Shown here piece by piece: positions 1 to 8,128 of a DNA stretch of 64,000 bases. Origin of the DNA: Peptococcus simiae (GTDB lineage: Bacteria > Bacillota > Peptococcia > Peptococcales > Peptococcaceae); NCBI RefSeq assembly GCF_046097595.1, contig NZ_JBJUVG010000001.1, positions 248,001-312,000 of the forward strand, given 5' to 3'. A program made the translations under genes and the position numbers. The notes beneath the pieces were generated by a model, which ran no database searches, was not told the origin of the DNA, and saw nothing but the letters and a program-made list of their open reading frames with translations. Positions within the stretch are counted from its first letter, which is position 1; each line of letters begins with the position of its first letter.

Positions 1-108
1 ATACCGGCTACTGTCGGGCAGTGAACCGGTTTATTCCCCGGCCCCGGCAGCTTTCTAGGGGGATGAAAAATAAATTGAAAAAAAGTGATAAAAAAGTGAA
101 GTTAGCTA

Positions 109-137
109 TTGACAACTAAAACCAAAGACGATATACT
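109..137 (+). promoter_or_regulatory. Strong sigma-A-type promoter for candidate sRNA
   Basis: A perfect -35 box TTGACA (109-114) and a TATACT -10 box (132-137) are separated by 17 bases. Transcription would start near 144, just before the hairpin-rich stretch described next. The Nudix gene lies beyond a terminator, so this promoter seems to serve only the small RNA. Confidence 0.75.
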
Positions 138-143
138 GTATTC

Positions 144-280
144 AGAAGTTAGGGATACCTAATTTCAACACCTCTATACTCCTCTTTGTTGAAGGTTGTG
201 ACCTTCTCACCTCCAAACGTGTTGGCTGATCCAACATTGCTGTAAAAGCCCTTGCCTCCACAGGGGCTTTTATTTTTTTG
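144..280 (+). ncRNA. Candidate small regulatory RNA with four hairpins and CU-rich linkers
   Basis: The stretch between a strong promoter and an intrinsic terminator contains no convincing ORF. Three short perfect hairpins can be read: TTAGG/CCTAA (149-162, GATA loop), GAAGGT/ACCTTC (191-206) and GTTGG/CCAAC (221-235). They are followed by a terminator hairpin AAAAGCCC/GGGCTTTT (244-271) and a T7 run. The linkers carry CACCTCT, CTCCTC and CACCTCC, all complementary to Shine-Dalgarno sequences, as in known CU-rich Bacillota sRNAs such as FsrA and RsaE. I recognise no named RNA family. A trans-acting translational repressor is an inference from layout only. Confidence 0.5.
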
Positions 281-386
281 CCTTTTTTAGCTTGAGGGCC
301 GGCCGCGTCCAGGAGGGGCTAAAATTTCTCCTTATCTATAGCAGGGCCGGGGAATCCGTGATATGATTACGGTAAGGAGGGATAAA

Positions 387-1040
387 ATGGAACCGTTTCT
401 TGATGCCCTAACCACCGGTTTATTGAAGTATGACCCCCAACCCCTGGGCAAACGTCACGCCTTTGCCGTCCTTTTGCCCCTGGTCCGGATGGAAGATGAA
501 TGGTACGTCCTTTACGAAGTCCGGTCGGCCAGGATTTCCCAGCCCGGTGAAACATCCTTTCCCGGCGGCGCCATCGAACCCGGTGAATGCCCGTCTGATG
601 CAGCGGTCCGCGAGGCCATGGAAGAATTGTGCCTAGAGCGAACGGATATCCGCCTCCTGGGTGAAATGGACTTCATAGTCACTGAAACCGCCATTATTTA
701 CTGCTTTGTGGGCTTTATTGACGGAAAGACCCCGGCCGATATCCAGCCCAATGAAGATGAAGTGGAGGAGGTCTACGCCCTGCCCTTGGCCTGGCTCTGC
801 GAGAACCCCCCTAAATACTATGAGACCAAGATTCAGGCCAGCTACAGCGATGATTTCCCTACTTCCAGGCTCCCAGGTGGGTCTAATTATCAATGGAAGC
901 GGCGGAACCAGATCGTGGCTTTTTATGACATTCCTGACAGCGGCTATAACCTCTGGGGCCTAACAGCCCGGTTAACCGACCGCTTTATTGACTTCTTAAG
1001 CGAAGAAGACCTATATCATTGCATTAGCTGCATCCAATAA
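387..1040 (+). CDS. Nudix hydrolase, CoA pyrophosphatase-like
   Basis: This protein of about 217 residues carries a Nudix box (GG-x5-E-x7-RE-x2-EE) preceded by SQPGETSFPGG, close to the motif of the CoA-diphosphatase (NudL/YeaB) subgroup. Members hydrolyse CoA and related nucleoside diphosphate derivatives in the cytoplasm, using Mg2+ held by the Glu residues of the box. ATG 387 is preferred over the in-frame ATG at 363 because AAGGAGG (374-380) lies six bases upstream of it. The gene is separated from the sRNA by a terminator and is followed 31 bases later by a small membrane protein. The exact substrate cannot be settled from sequence. Confidence 0.8.
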   Translation: MEPFLDALTTGLLKYDPQPLGKRHAFAVLLPLVRMEDEWYVLYEVRSARISQPGETSFPGGAIEPGECPSDAAVREAMEELCLERTDIRLLGEMDFIVTETAIIYCFVGFIDGKTPADIQPNEDEVEEVYALPLAWLCENPPKYYETKIQASYSDDFPTSRLPGGSNYQWKRRNQIVAFYDIPDSGYNLWGLTARLTDRFIDFLSEEDLYHCISCIQ

Positions 1041-1071
1041 AGCAAGCGCAGAGCCAGTAAGGAGGGCCTCT

Positions 1072-1761
1072 ATGTCGATTGGCAACACGAACAAGCAAAG
1101 AAAAAGACGGAAAATCTTCCAGCCTTGGATGGTTTACTCTGCAATCCAAGCCCTGCTGAGGGCCCTGGTTTTTACCGGCATCCTTTGGCTGGGTCTGGCC
1201 CTGGTGGTTGGCTGGCAAAATACAGAGGCCCTGCCCGGCCAGGCCGGAATTGCCAGTCTTGACGGGCCTTGGCAGCTGATCCTCTTGGTCGTGAGCCTGG
1301 CCGGCGCCTGCTTGACCCTGCTGGCTATCGCCGTGGCCATCAAGTGGCACGCCAAGAGCACCGGCCTCTTACTCGCAGCGGCCCTGGTCTTTTTCCTGGC
1401 CCAGGCTGCCAACCTAGGCCTGGGCAGCCAGGCCATCCTCTCCTTGGAAGACAAGCCGGTCTTAACCGGGAGCCTAGCCGATTGGGAGCTGACTTTTAGT
1501 GACCATGAGGCCGTCCTATCCAGCCCGGAAGGGATTAGCTGGCATGGGCCCACTGCAGCCGGGGCCCGGTGGACAGCCGGCCCTATTAAGGTCCAGGTTC
1601 TAGCTGACCGCCCCCTTATGGTCCTCAGCCGAGACCCGGGCCGGATTGGCTACCCCATTGTCTTTATCCTGGCTTTTTTAGCCCAGGTGGCCTATCTTTT
1701 TTCTCATCCGGGCCACCCCTCAGTGGTAGATGTGAATAAATGGTATGAAGAAGACTTATAG
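1072..1761 (+). CDS. Short ResB-like membrane protein
   Basis: This 229-residue protein has three hydrophobic segments in its first 125 residues, an extracytoplasmic-looking stretch (about 130-195) and a last membrane segment (about 202-220). The sequence SRDPG just before the last segment resembles the end of ResB/Ccs1 proteins, where an R/K-DPG motif precedes the final helix. It may be a shortened or diverged ResB paralogue, which would fit the cytochrome c genes downstream, one of which encodes a normal ResB (3813-4826). ATG 1072 follows AAGGAGGG. The family assignment is tentative; otherwise it is an uncharacterised membrane protein. Confidence 0.5.
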   Translation: MSIGNTNKQRKRRKIFQPWMVYSAIQALLRALVFTGILWLGLALVVGWQNTEALPGQAGIASLDGPWQLILLVVSLAGACLTLLAIAVAIKWHAKSTGLLLAAALVFFLAQAANLGLGSQAILSLEDKPVLTGSLADWELTFSDHEAVLSSPEGISWHGPTAAGARWTAGPIKVQVLADRPLMVLSRDPGRIGYPIVFILAFLAQVAYLFSHPGHPSVVDVNKWYEEDL

Positions 1762-1793
1762 GGAATAAATATAACTTTAACGTAAACCTGAAT

Positions 1794-1851
1794 AACCCAT
1801 TCATCATTGACAGGCTAGGACTCAAATGGGTATCCTTTATGTATAAGGATA
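1794..1851 (+). promoter_or_regulatory. nrfHA upstream region with two overlapping inverted repeats
   Basis: TTGACA (1807-1812) is a good -35 box; the matching -10 is weak. AACCCATT (1794-1801) pairs with AATGGGT (1825-1831), and TATCCTT (1831-1837) pairs with AAGGATA (1845-1851) across 7 bases. The two repeats share a base, so they could be alternative hairpins or a protein operator next to the nrfH start. No known regulator site is recognised. Confidence 0.4.
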
Positions 1852-1876
1852 TTGCTTAAGTATGGAGGTGACGGCA

Positions 1877-2485
1877 GTGAAAAGATCCTTGCGTCTCAAA
1901 GTTCTGGGAGGGATAACCGCCGGGCTGGCAGCTGTATTTTTATTGATGCTATGCCTTAAGATTCCAGCCTTAGGCCTTGATGGCACTGAATTCTGCGGTT
2001 CCTGCCATGTTATGGATCCGCAAGTTGAGACCTATGTTCACTCGGCCCACCGGCTCAATGCCACCTGTGGTGATTGTCACGTTCCTCACCATTTAGTCCG
2101 GGGTGCCTTTGACAAGGCCTGGACCGGTACTGTGGACCTAGTCGGGGTTATCCGCAATAAGGATCCCTATGAAATTCATGCCTCCGGTCATGCCAAACGG
2201 GTCATCCAGGAAAACTGTGTCCGCTGCCACAAGGGTATCTTAGAAGAAATCGGTGATACCATGACTGATGGCGGAAAGGCTTGTTTTGATTGTCACCGGA
2301 ATACACCGCATGCCATTAAGCCCAATATGACCAACTTAGACTTAAACTATGTGGACCTTGGTCAAGGGGCACCGACAGCGGAAGAGGTAGATAAGAAAGC
2401 AGTGGCGGGGGCAGGTCAAGCAGATCTGGCTGACCTGGCAGCATTTCAAGCGGCCCATGCAATGGCAAAAGGAGGTAGGGAATAA
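1877..2485 (+). CDS. nrfH: Cytochrome c nitrite reductase, small subunit NrfH
   Basis: The protein is a membrane-anchored tetraheme quinol dehydrogenase that passes electrons from menaquinol to NrfA. An N-terminal membrane anchor (about residues 8-30) is followed by four CxxCH sites: CGSCH (about 41), CGDCH (63), CVRCH (115) and CFDCH (136), the NapC/NirT/NrfH pattern. GTG 1877 is chosen because GGAGGTG (1864-1870) lies six bases upstream; an ATG at 1862 lies too close to any ribosome binding site. The residues after the last heme site form an Ala-rich tail with no known function. The stop overlaps the nrfA start (TAATG), so translation is probably coupled. Confidence 0.92.
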   Translation: MKRSLRLKVLGGITAGLAAVFLLMLCLKIPALGLDGTEFCGSCHVMDPQVETYVHSAHRLNATCGDCHVPHHLVRGAFDKAWTGTVDLVGVIRNKDPYEIHASGHAKRVIQENCVRCHKGILEEIGDTMTDGGKACFDCHRNTPHAIKPNMTNLDLNYVDLGQGAPTAEEVDKKAVAGAGQADLADLAAFQAAHAMAKGGRE

Positions 2486-3807
2486 TGAAAGGGAGAAATA
2501 AGGGGGCACTTGTTGCCCTATCAGCAGTGGTTGTGGCAGTTGTTGTAGGTGTTTGCGCCGGCTTGTTCTTCGGCCACAACACCGAACTCAAACAATCTGT
2601 CATTAAACCGATTTCTGCGCAAGAGCAGGAAAATAATGAGGCTTGGAAGGCGAACTATCCAGCCCAGTATGCGTCATTTGAAAAAACCATTGAAAATACG
2701 GAGAATCCGTCTCACTTTGACTCCCGTCCGTATATGAAATTAATGTATAAGGGCACCGGCTATGCTGCAGAGTTTAATGAGCCCCGCGGACACGCCTTTA
2801 TGTTAGATGATATCCGGGAAATTGACGAAAAACGCTGGGCTCCTAAACAGGCTGCCTGTAACACCTGTAAATCCAGCCAAATCCCCGGCTTGATTGAAAA
2901 ATACGGGGACAAGTATTATTCCATGGACTTCCATAAGATCAATGACCAACTGGAAAATACCGTTGGCTGCTATAATTGCCATGAAACGGATAACCCCTCT
3001 GAACTGGCCCTCCGTCAACCGCCCTTTCTGGAAGCTATGAAGGCACGGGAGATTGATGTGCAGGATGCCGGCCGGCAAGAAAAACGGACCCTGGTCTGTG
3101 CCCAATGTCACGTTACCTACTACTTCCAGCCGGAAACCAATAAGGTTACCTTCCCCTGGAAAGAAGGGCTGACGCCGGAAGAACAGATTAAATATTACGA
3201 TTCTATTAACTTCACCGAATGGGTCCACCCGGATAGCGGGTCTCCCCTCATTAAACCGCGTCATATGGAATATGAGTACTTTAAAAACTCCACCCATGAA
3301 AGTGCCGGGGTTTCCTGCGCTGACTGCCATATGCCATATATGAAGGTTGGGAACCAAAAGATTTCCTCCCATAATGTAGGCAGCCCCTTGGATACCATGG
3401 ACCAAAGCTGCCTGACCTGCCATAGAGAAAGCAAGGATTGGCTCCTGGGCCGGGTCAAGAGCATCCAAAAGCAAACCAAGAATATGGAAGACCGGGCCGG
3501 GGCTGCTGTAACCGAAACCATTAAAACCCTGGCTGTTGCCAAGGACCTCCCCGGCGTTGACAAGGATAAGGTCACCCGGGCTCAACGGCTTCACCGAGAA
3601 GGCCAGTACTATATGGACTGCGTCATGGTCACCAATGGCTTTGGTTTTCATAACCCGCAACAATCCTATGCCGACCTGGCCAAGGGGATTGACCTCTGCC
3701 AAGAAGCCACTAAATTGGCCCAGCAGGCCATTCTGGAAGCGGGTGGCACACTGCCGGATCTCTCCGCAGATGCGGAAGAAGCCGGCAAGAATAAAGAAGA
3801 TAAGTAG
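2485..3807 (+). CDS. nrfA: Ammonia-forming cytochrome c nitrite reductase NrfA
   Basis: NrfA reduces nitrite to ammonium with six electrons on the outer face of the cytoplasmic membrane. The 440-residue protein has an N-terminal signal or anchor helix (about 7-28) and the diagnostic active-site heme motif CNTCK (about residue 125), followed by CYNCH (162), CAQCH (205), CADCH (278) and CLTCH (310), giving five hemes. The CxxCK form is typical of classical NrfA. It overlaps nrfH and is followed by resB and ccsA, so enzyme and heme-attachment genes form one operon. This indicates respiratory or detoxifying nitrite ammonification. Confidence 0.95.
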   Translation: MKGRNKGALVALSAVVVAVVVGVCAGLFFGHNTELKQSVIKPISAQEQENNEAWKANYPAQYASFEKTIENTENPSHFDSRPYMKLMYKGTGYAAEFNEPRGHAFMLDDIREIDEKRWAPKQAACNTCKSSQIPGLIEKYGDKYYSMDFHKINDQLENTVGCYNCHETDNPSELALRQPPFLEAMKAREIDVQDAGRQEKRTLVCAQCHVTYYFQPETNKVTFPWKEGLTPEEQIKYYDSINFTEWVHPDSGSPLIKPRHMEYEYFKNSTHESAGVSCADCHMPYMKVGNQKISSHNVGSPLDTMDQSCLTCHRESKDWLLGRVKSIQKQTKNMEDRAGAAVTETIKTLAVAKDLPGVDKDKVTRAQRLHREGQYYMDCVMVTNGFGFHNPQQSYADLAKGIDLCQEATKLAQQAILEAGGTLPDLSADAEEAGKNKEDK

Positions 3808-3812
3808 GCTAA

Positions 3813-4826
3813 ATGATGAAAAAGACCTTTTTAAGTCGCCTTCTAAATATGAAGGTCGCCATTGGCTTTTTATTGGTTCTCAGTGCTATAGCGGCACTGG
3901 GAACCTTTATTTCTCAGGAACAAAGTGAAGAGTTCTATACCTTCCATTATGGCCAGGGTTTAGGCAGCCTCCTTATCCGGACAGGGCTCGCAGACATCTA
4001 CCATAGCAAATGGTTCATTGCCTTGGGCATCCTGCTCTGCCTCTACCTGGTGGTTTGCACCGGCATCCGGCTCCGGGCTAGGAAAAGCCGGCAGCTTATT
4101 GGGTCGGTTATCCTCCACCTGTCAATTGTCCTCCTGGTAGCGGGGGCCTTGCTCAGCTTGGCTACAGGGGCTGACCAGGATGTTTCCCTCCTGGCTGGCG
4201 AAAAGACCAAGCTGACCGAGGGGGCCTTGGCCGGCTATACAGTTGCAGTGGACCGGTTTGACATTGACTGGTATGATAACGGGTCTGCTTCCCAATATAT
4301 ATCCGACTTGACTGTTACCAATAAAAAGGGAGAGAAGACCAAGAAGACAATTTCCGTTAACCACCCCTACCGGCAAGGCTTTATTAAAATCTATCAAGAA
4401 CGGTATGGCTGGGAGGTCCGGGGCAAGGTAACCACTCTGGAGGGGACCCAGACCTATGCCCTCCGGGAAGGGGAAGAGTTCCCCTTGGCCGAAGGCCAGT
4501 CTCTGGCCCAGATCTTTGTGCCTAACTATGATGTTGAGAGCAGGAGCCTGCAATCGGTCACAGCGGCCCCTAAAAATCCCTACCTGGCCCTGGCCCTCCA
4601 GGCCGGCGGCCAGCCCATGGATATGCGGCTCCTCCAAAAGAACGGCCGGAGCATGCTGGGCAATATGCAGGTGACCTTTGATGAATTTGTTCCCTATACG
4701 GGCCTCAGGGTTAAGTATGATTGTGGGGTCCCGGTGGTATTCGTCAGCTTTATCCTGGCCTTGGTCGGCCTGGTCTTGCGCTATCTGGACGATATCCGCC
4801 TGAAGAAAGGAGGCCGTCATGGCTGA
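3813..4826 (+). CDS. resB: Cytochrome c biogenesis protein ResB
   Basis: This protein of 337 residues has N-terminal membrane helices (about 15-35 and 60-80, then 92-112), a long extracytoplasmic domain (about 115-305) and a final helix (about 307-325), the ResB/Ccs1 plan. With CcsA it delivers heme across the membrane and attaches it to apocytochromes (System II). It starts five bases after nrfA without a strong ribosome binding site, which suggests coupled translation, and its last bases overlap the ccsA start. ResB proteins are often about 450-550 residues, so this is a short member, as in some epsilonproteobacterial and clostridial nrf operons. Confidence 0.85.
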   Translation: MMKKTFLSRLLNMKVAIGFLLVLSAIAALGTFISQEQSEEFYTFHYGQGLGSLLIRTGLADIYHSKWFIALGILLCLYLVVCTGIRLRARKSRQLIGSVILHLSIVLLVAGALLSLATGADQDVSLLAGEKTKLTEGALAGYTVAVDRFDIDWYDNGSASQYISDLTVTNKKGEKTKKTISVNHPYRQGFIKIYQERYGWEVRGKVTTLEGTQTYALREGEEFPLAEGQSLAQIFVPNYDVESRSLQSVTAAPKNPYLALALQAGGQPMDMRLLQKNGRSMLGNMQVTFDEFVPYTGLRVKYDCGVPVVFVSFILALVGLVLRYLDDIRLKKGGRHG

Positions 4827-5601
4827 TACATTGTTGTATATTGCTACGGCATTCGGGGCCATTGCTGTCCTCAGTGCCATGGTGGGCTTTTGGACCCAGC
4901 CGGACCGGTTTGAAAAAATTGCTTCCCTGGCCCTCTTGGCTTTTACTATCTTAACCTTTTGTGGTCTGGTGACCCGGGGGATTACCCTGAGCCGGATCCC
5001 CTTAACCGGCCTCTATGAATTCTGTGTGGCCCTGGCCGTTGCTATGGGTCTGGCCTACCTGCCCCTGCGCCGGATTTTTTCCAGTGTGGCAGTGACCCTG
5101 GTCCTTTCCCTGGCGGCCTTCTCCAGCCTGGCCCTGGCTCACACCATTCCCCATTCGGATGACCCGGTCATGCCGGCTCTGAAGAGCGTCTGGTTAACGG
5201 CCCATGTCTTTACCTCTATTGTGGCCTATGCCGCCTTCGGGGTGGCCTTTGTCATGGCCATCCTCTACCTAGTAAAAGGGAGGGAAAATCCGGACTTGGG
5301 TCGTCGCTATGATGGGGTCGGCTATAAGTCTGTCGTCATGGGCTTTATCTTCCAAACCCTCCTCCTGATTACCGGTTCTATCTGGGCAGAAGAAGTCTGG
5401 GGGAGCTGGTGGAGCTGGGACCCGAAAGAAACCTGGGCCCTCATCACTTGGCTGATTTATGCGGTTTACCTCCATGGCTACCGGTCAAGGGGCTGGAAGG
5501 GGACGAAAGCAGCCATATTTGCCATTATTGGCTTTGTTGTGGTTCTCTTTACCCTGTTGGGGGTCACCTTCCTCCTCCCAGGCATGCATAGTTATATGTA
5601 A
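4819..5601 (+). CDS. ccsA: Cytochrome c biogenesis protein CcsA/ResC
   Basis: This polytopic membrane protein of 260 residues contains the tryptophan-rich heme-handling motif WGSWWSWDPKETW (about residues 194-206), diagnostic of the CcsA/CcmC/CcmF family. Conserved His residues flank it (AHTIPH, TAHVF, YLHGY, PGMHSYM). It works with ResB as the System II cytochrome c synthase. AAGGAGG lies in the end of resB just before ATG 4819. A terminator follows at 5609-5634, which closes the nrfHA-resB-ccsA operon. Confidence 0.92.
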   Translation: MADTLLYIATAFGAIAVLSAMVGFWTQPDRFEKIASLALLAFTILTFCGLVTRGITLSRIPLTGLYEFCVALAVAMGLAYLPLRRIFSSVAVTLVLSLAAFSSLALAHTIPHSDDPVMPALKSVWLTAHVFTSIVAYAAFGVAFVMAILYLVKGRENPDLGRRYDGVGYKSVVMGFIFQTLLLITGSIWAEEVWGSWWSWDPKETWALITWLIYAVYLHGYRSRGWKGTKAAIFAIIGFVVVLFTLLGVTFLLPGMHSYM

Positions 5602-5608
5602 TTAAAGA

Positions 5609-5634
5609 ATGGCTCCTCAAGGGGCCGTTTTTTT
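5609..5634 (+). terminator. Terminator of the nrf operon
   Basis: GGCTCC (5611-5616) pairs with GGGGCC (5621-5626), including one G-T pair, and is followed by a T7 run. Confidence 0.7.
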
Positions 5635-5733
5635 ATGGAGCCGGGCTTCGGATTGGTTTATCAAGGTTTAATGAAGGGGCCAAAAGGGTAAAATTATAAT
5701 TAATAGATACTATTAAATGAGGAGGAGATTGAC

Positions 5734-6255
5734 TTGGGAACACCCTATGATGATTTACTGACCCGCCGGTCCATTCGGGCCTACCTGGACCGCCAGGTGC
5801 CGGAGGACCTCCTGGAAAAGGTCCTGGAGGCAGGCCTCTATGCCCCGACCGCTCGGGACAACCAAAAGGCCCAGATGGTCGTCATCCAAGACCCGGACAC
5901 CCTGGCTGACTTGGAGGCGCTCAATGCCCAGGAAATGACGTCTGCCGGCGGCAACCCCTTTTATGGCGCCCCAACCTGTATTATCGTCTTTGCAGACGCA
6001 GAAGATAAGAACTGGATTCAGGACGGGTCCCTGGTTATGGGCAACCTGATGAATGCCGCCCATAGCCTGGGCCTAGGTTCCTGCTGGATCAACCGGGCCA
6101 TGGAGGTTTTTGATGGGCCGGAAGGGAAGGCCTATATGGAAAAGTGGGGGATTCCCGCCCACTACCGGGCCGTCGCCAACTGCATATTGGGTTATGTAAA
6201 GGGCGATGCCCCAACCGCCCATCCCCGTAAGGAAGGGCGGATCAAGCGCTTTTAA
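5734..6255 (+). CDS. Nitroreductase family protein
   Basis: This FMN-dependent oxidoreductase has 173 residues. The N-terminal RRSIRAYLDRQVPEDLLEKV and the later AHSLGLGSCWINRA are typical nitroreductase-fold segments. Members reduce nitro groups, quinones or related electron acceptors with NAD(P)H; the substrate is not predictable. The start is TTG 5734, seven bases after AGGAGGAG (5719-5726); no ATG is available nearby. It is transcribed alone, downstream of the nrf operon terminator. A second nitroreductase-like gene is at 53156. Confidence 0.85.
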   Translation: MGTPYDDLLTRRSIRAYLDRQVPEDLLEKVLEAGLYAPTARDNQKAQMVVIQDPDTLADLEALNAQEMTSAGGNPFYGAPTCIIVFADAEDKNWIQDGSLVMGNLMNAAHSLGLGSCWINRAMEVFDGPEGKAYMEKWGIPAHYRAVANCILGYVKGDAPTAHPRKEGRIKRF

Positions 6256-6272
6256 TTCTTTAGGCGAATTTT

Positions 6273-6305
6273 ACCTGAGCCAGGTTTGTTTTTTACCTGG
6301 GTCAG
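6273..6305. repeat. Inverted repeat after nitroreductase gene
   Basis: CCTGAGCCAGGT pairs with ACCTGGGTCAGG across a T-rich loop. No T run follows directly, so it is either a weak terminator for the nitroreductase gene or a structural repeat. Confidence 0.4.
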
Positions 6306-6314
6306 GCCCTTTGC

Positions 6315-6343
6315 TTGCAGGCTTCTGCTAAATTGATTATAAT
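6315..6343 (+). promoter_or_regulatory. Promoter of the RNase J gene
   Basis: TTGCAG (6315-6320) and a perfect TATAAT (6338-6343) are 17 bases apart, about 50 bases before the start of the RNase J gene. Confidence 0.75.
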
Positions 6344-6397
6344 ATGACTAGCTGAAAATCCGGTCGGCAAAATAAAAAATAAAGAGGAGGTTTCATT

Positions 6398-8077
6398 ATT
6401 TCAAAATCTAAAAAACAAGATGGCGTACAGATTATTCCCTTGGGCGGACTAGAAGAAATTGGGAAAAATATGACTGTCATCGAATATAAAGACGAGATTA
6501 TCCTAATTGACTCCGGCATGGCCTTCCCAGATGAAGATCTTCTGGGGGTAGACGTGGTTATCCCGGACATCACCTACCTGGTGAACAACCGGGACAAGGT
6601 CAAGGGGATTGTCCTCACCCATGGTCACGAGGACCACATCGGGGCCCTGCCCTATGTGTTACGCGACCTGCCGGTGCCCGTTTACGGCACTCGGCTGACC
6701 ATTGGGATGGTTGAGCGTAAGTTAAAAGAGGCCCGGGGCCTGGGTAAGCAACGGTTAGTGGTTGTCAAGCCCGGCGAGGCCTTTAAAGTTGGCAGCTTTA
6801 AGGTGGACATGATCCACACCTGCCACTCTATTCCCGATGCGGTGGCCCTGGCCATCCATACCCCCCTGGGGATTGTCTTCCATACAGGGGACTTTAAATT
6901 TGACCAAACCCCGGTGGACGGCCGGGCAACAGACTTCCAGCGGATTGCTGAAGTTTGTTCCCAAGGGGTCCTGGTCATGATGAGTGACTCGACCAATGTC
7001 ATGCGGCCGGGCTATTCCACCTCGGAATCGGCCATTGGGGAGACCTTTGAAAAGCTCTTCCCCCATGTCAAAGGGCGGATTATCCTGGCAACCTTTGCCT
7101 CGAATGTCCACCGGGTCCAACAGGTCCTGAATGTGGCTGCAGCCAACAAAAGAAAGGTGGCCATTACCGGGCGGTCCATGCTCAATAACGTCACGGTTTC
7201 CAGTGAGCTGGGCTACCTCAAGGTGCCTCCCAATACCCTCATCGAAATGGATGAAATGAGCCGGTATCCTGATGACCAGCTGGTGATCTTAACCACCGGT
7301 AGCCAAGGGGAGCCCATGGCAGCCCTGTCCCGGATGGCCAATAGCGAGCACCGGCAAGTCCGGATTAAACCCGGGGATACGGTTCTTTTTTCCGCCAATC
7401 CTATTCCCGGGAATGAAAAACTCGTCAGTAATGTCATTGATATGCTCTGTAAACTGGGGGCAGATGTCATCTCTGGCAAGGATGCCAATGTCCACACCTC
7501 CGGCCACGCCTGCCGGGAGGAATTAAAAATGATGCTGAACTTGGTCAAGCCCAAGTACTTCATGCCGGTCCACGGTGAATTCCGGATGCTGGAACACCAT
7601 GCCAAACTGGCTGAAGAAGTCGGCATTCCGTCTAAAAATATTATCGTGACCGAAATTGGTGCAGTGGTGACGGCCAATAAAAACCGGATTGCCCAAACAG
7701 GGAAGGTCCCTGCCGGGCGCGTCCTCATTGATGGGCTGGGCGTCGGTGATGTAGGCAATATTGTCCTCCGTGACCGTAAACAGCTCTCCCAAGATGGGAT
7801 CCTTATTGTGGTGGCCACCATTAACCGCAAAAACCGCAAAATTATCGCCGGACCGGATATCGTTTCGCGTGGCTTTGTCTATGTACGCGAGGCAGATGAG
7901 CTGATGAATGAGGCTCGTCAACGGGTCAATAAGGCCCTAAACCAGTGTATGGCCGAAGGTACCACTGATTGGTCATCCATTAAGGGCAGCCTCCGGGATG
8001 CCCTGGGGAAATTCCTTTTTGAGAAAACCCGACGCCGGCCTATGATCCTGCCGGTCATCATGGAAGAAAATAACTAG
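6398..8077 (+). CDS. rnj: Ribonuclease J, apparently started at ATT
   Basis: RNase J degrades and matures RNA by 5'-exo- and endonucleolytic cleavage. The metallo-beta-lactamase motif HGHEDHIG, the beta-CASP region and the C-terminal RNase J domain are present over about 559 residues. The frame opens after TAA at 6380-6382. GAGGAGG (6384-6390) lies seven bases before ATT 6398, and the resulting start S-K-S-K-K-Q-D-G-V-Q-I-I-P-L-G-G-L matches where RNase J proteins normally begin. The only conventional start codon nearby, TTG 6440, has no ribosome binding site and would cut off the first beta strand. Initiation at ATT (6398, or the adjacent 6395) is therefore the best reading, unless the base is a sequencing error. 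Confidence 0.9.
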   Translation: MSKSKKQDGVQIIPLGGLEEIGKNMTVIEYKDEIILIDSGMAFPDEDLLGVDVVIPDITYLVNNRDKVKGIVLTHGHEDHIGALPYVLRDLPVPVYGTRLTIGMVERKLKEARGLGKQRLVVVKPGEAFKVGSFKVDMIHTCHSIPDAVALAIHTPLGIVFHTGDFKFDQTPVDGRATDFQRIAEVCSQGVLVMMSDSTNVMRPGYSTSESAIGETFEKLFPHVKGRIILATFASNVHRVQQVLNVAAANKRKVAITGRSMLNNVTVSSELGYLKVPPNTLIEMDEMSRYPDDQLVILTTGSQGEPMAALSRMANSEHRQVRIKPGDTVLFSANPIPGNEKLVSNVIDMLCKLGADVISGKDANVHTSGHACREELKMMLNLVKPKYFMPVHGEFRMLEHHAKLAEEVGIPSKNIIVTEIGAVVTANKNRIAQTGKVPAGRVLIDGLGVGDVGNIVLRDRKQLSQDGILIVVATINRKNRKIIAGPDIVSRGFVYVREADELMNEARQRVNKALNQCMAEGTTDWSSIKGSLRDALGKFLFEKTRRRPMILPVIMEENN

Positions 8078-8084
8078 CAAGCAA

Positions 8085-8112
8085 AAAAGCGTCCCTTTGG
8101 GGACGCTTTTCT
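8085..8112. terminator. Bidirectional terminator between convergent genes
   Basis: AAGCGTCCC pairs with GGGACGCTT, with T runs on both strands. It serves RNase J on the plus strand and the LCP gene on the minus strand. Confidence 0.85.
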
Positions 8113-8128
8113 TATTTTATAGGATTGC

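Noticed and set aside
2803..3702. 299-codon minus-strand open frame opposite nrfA
   Set aside because: It lies entirely opposite a gene with five heme motifs, has no ribosome binding site and has no family-like motifs; it is a shadow of the GC-rich coding strand.
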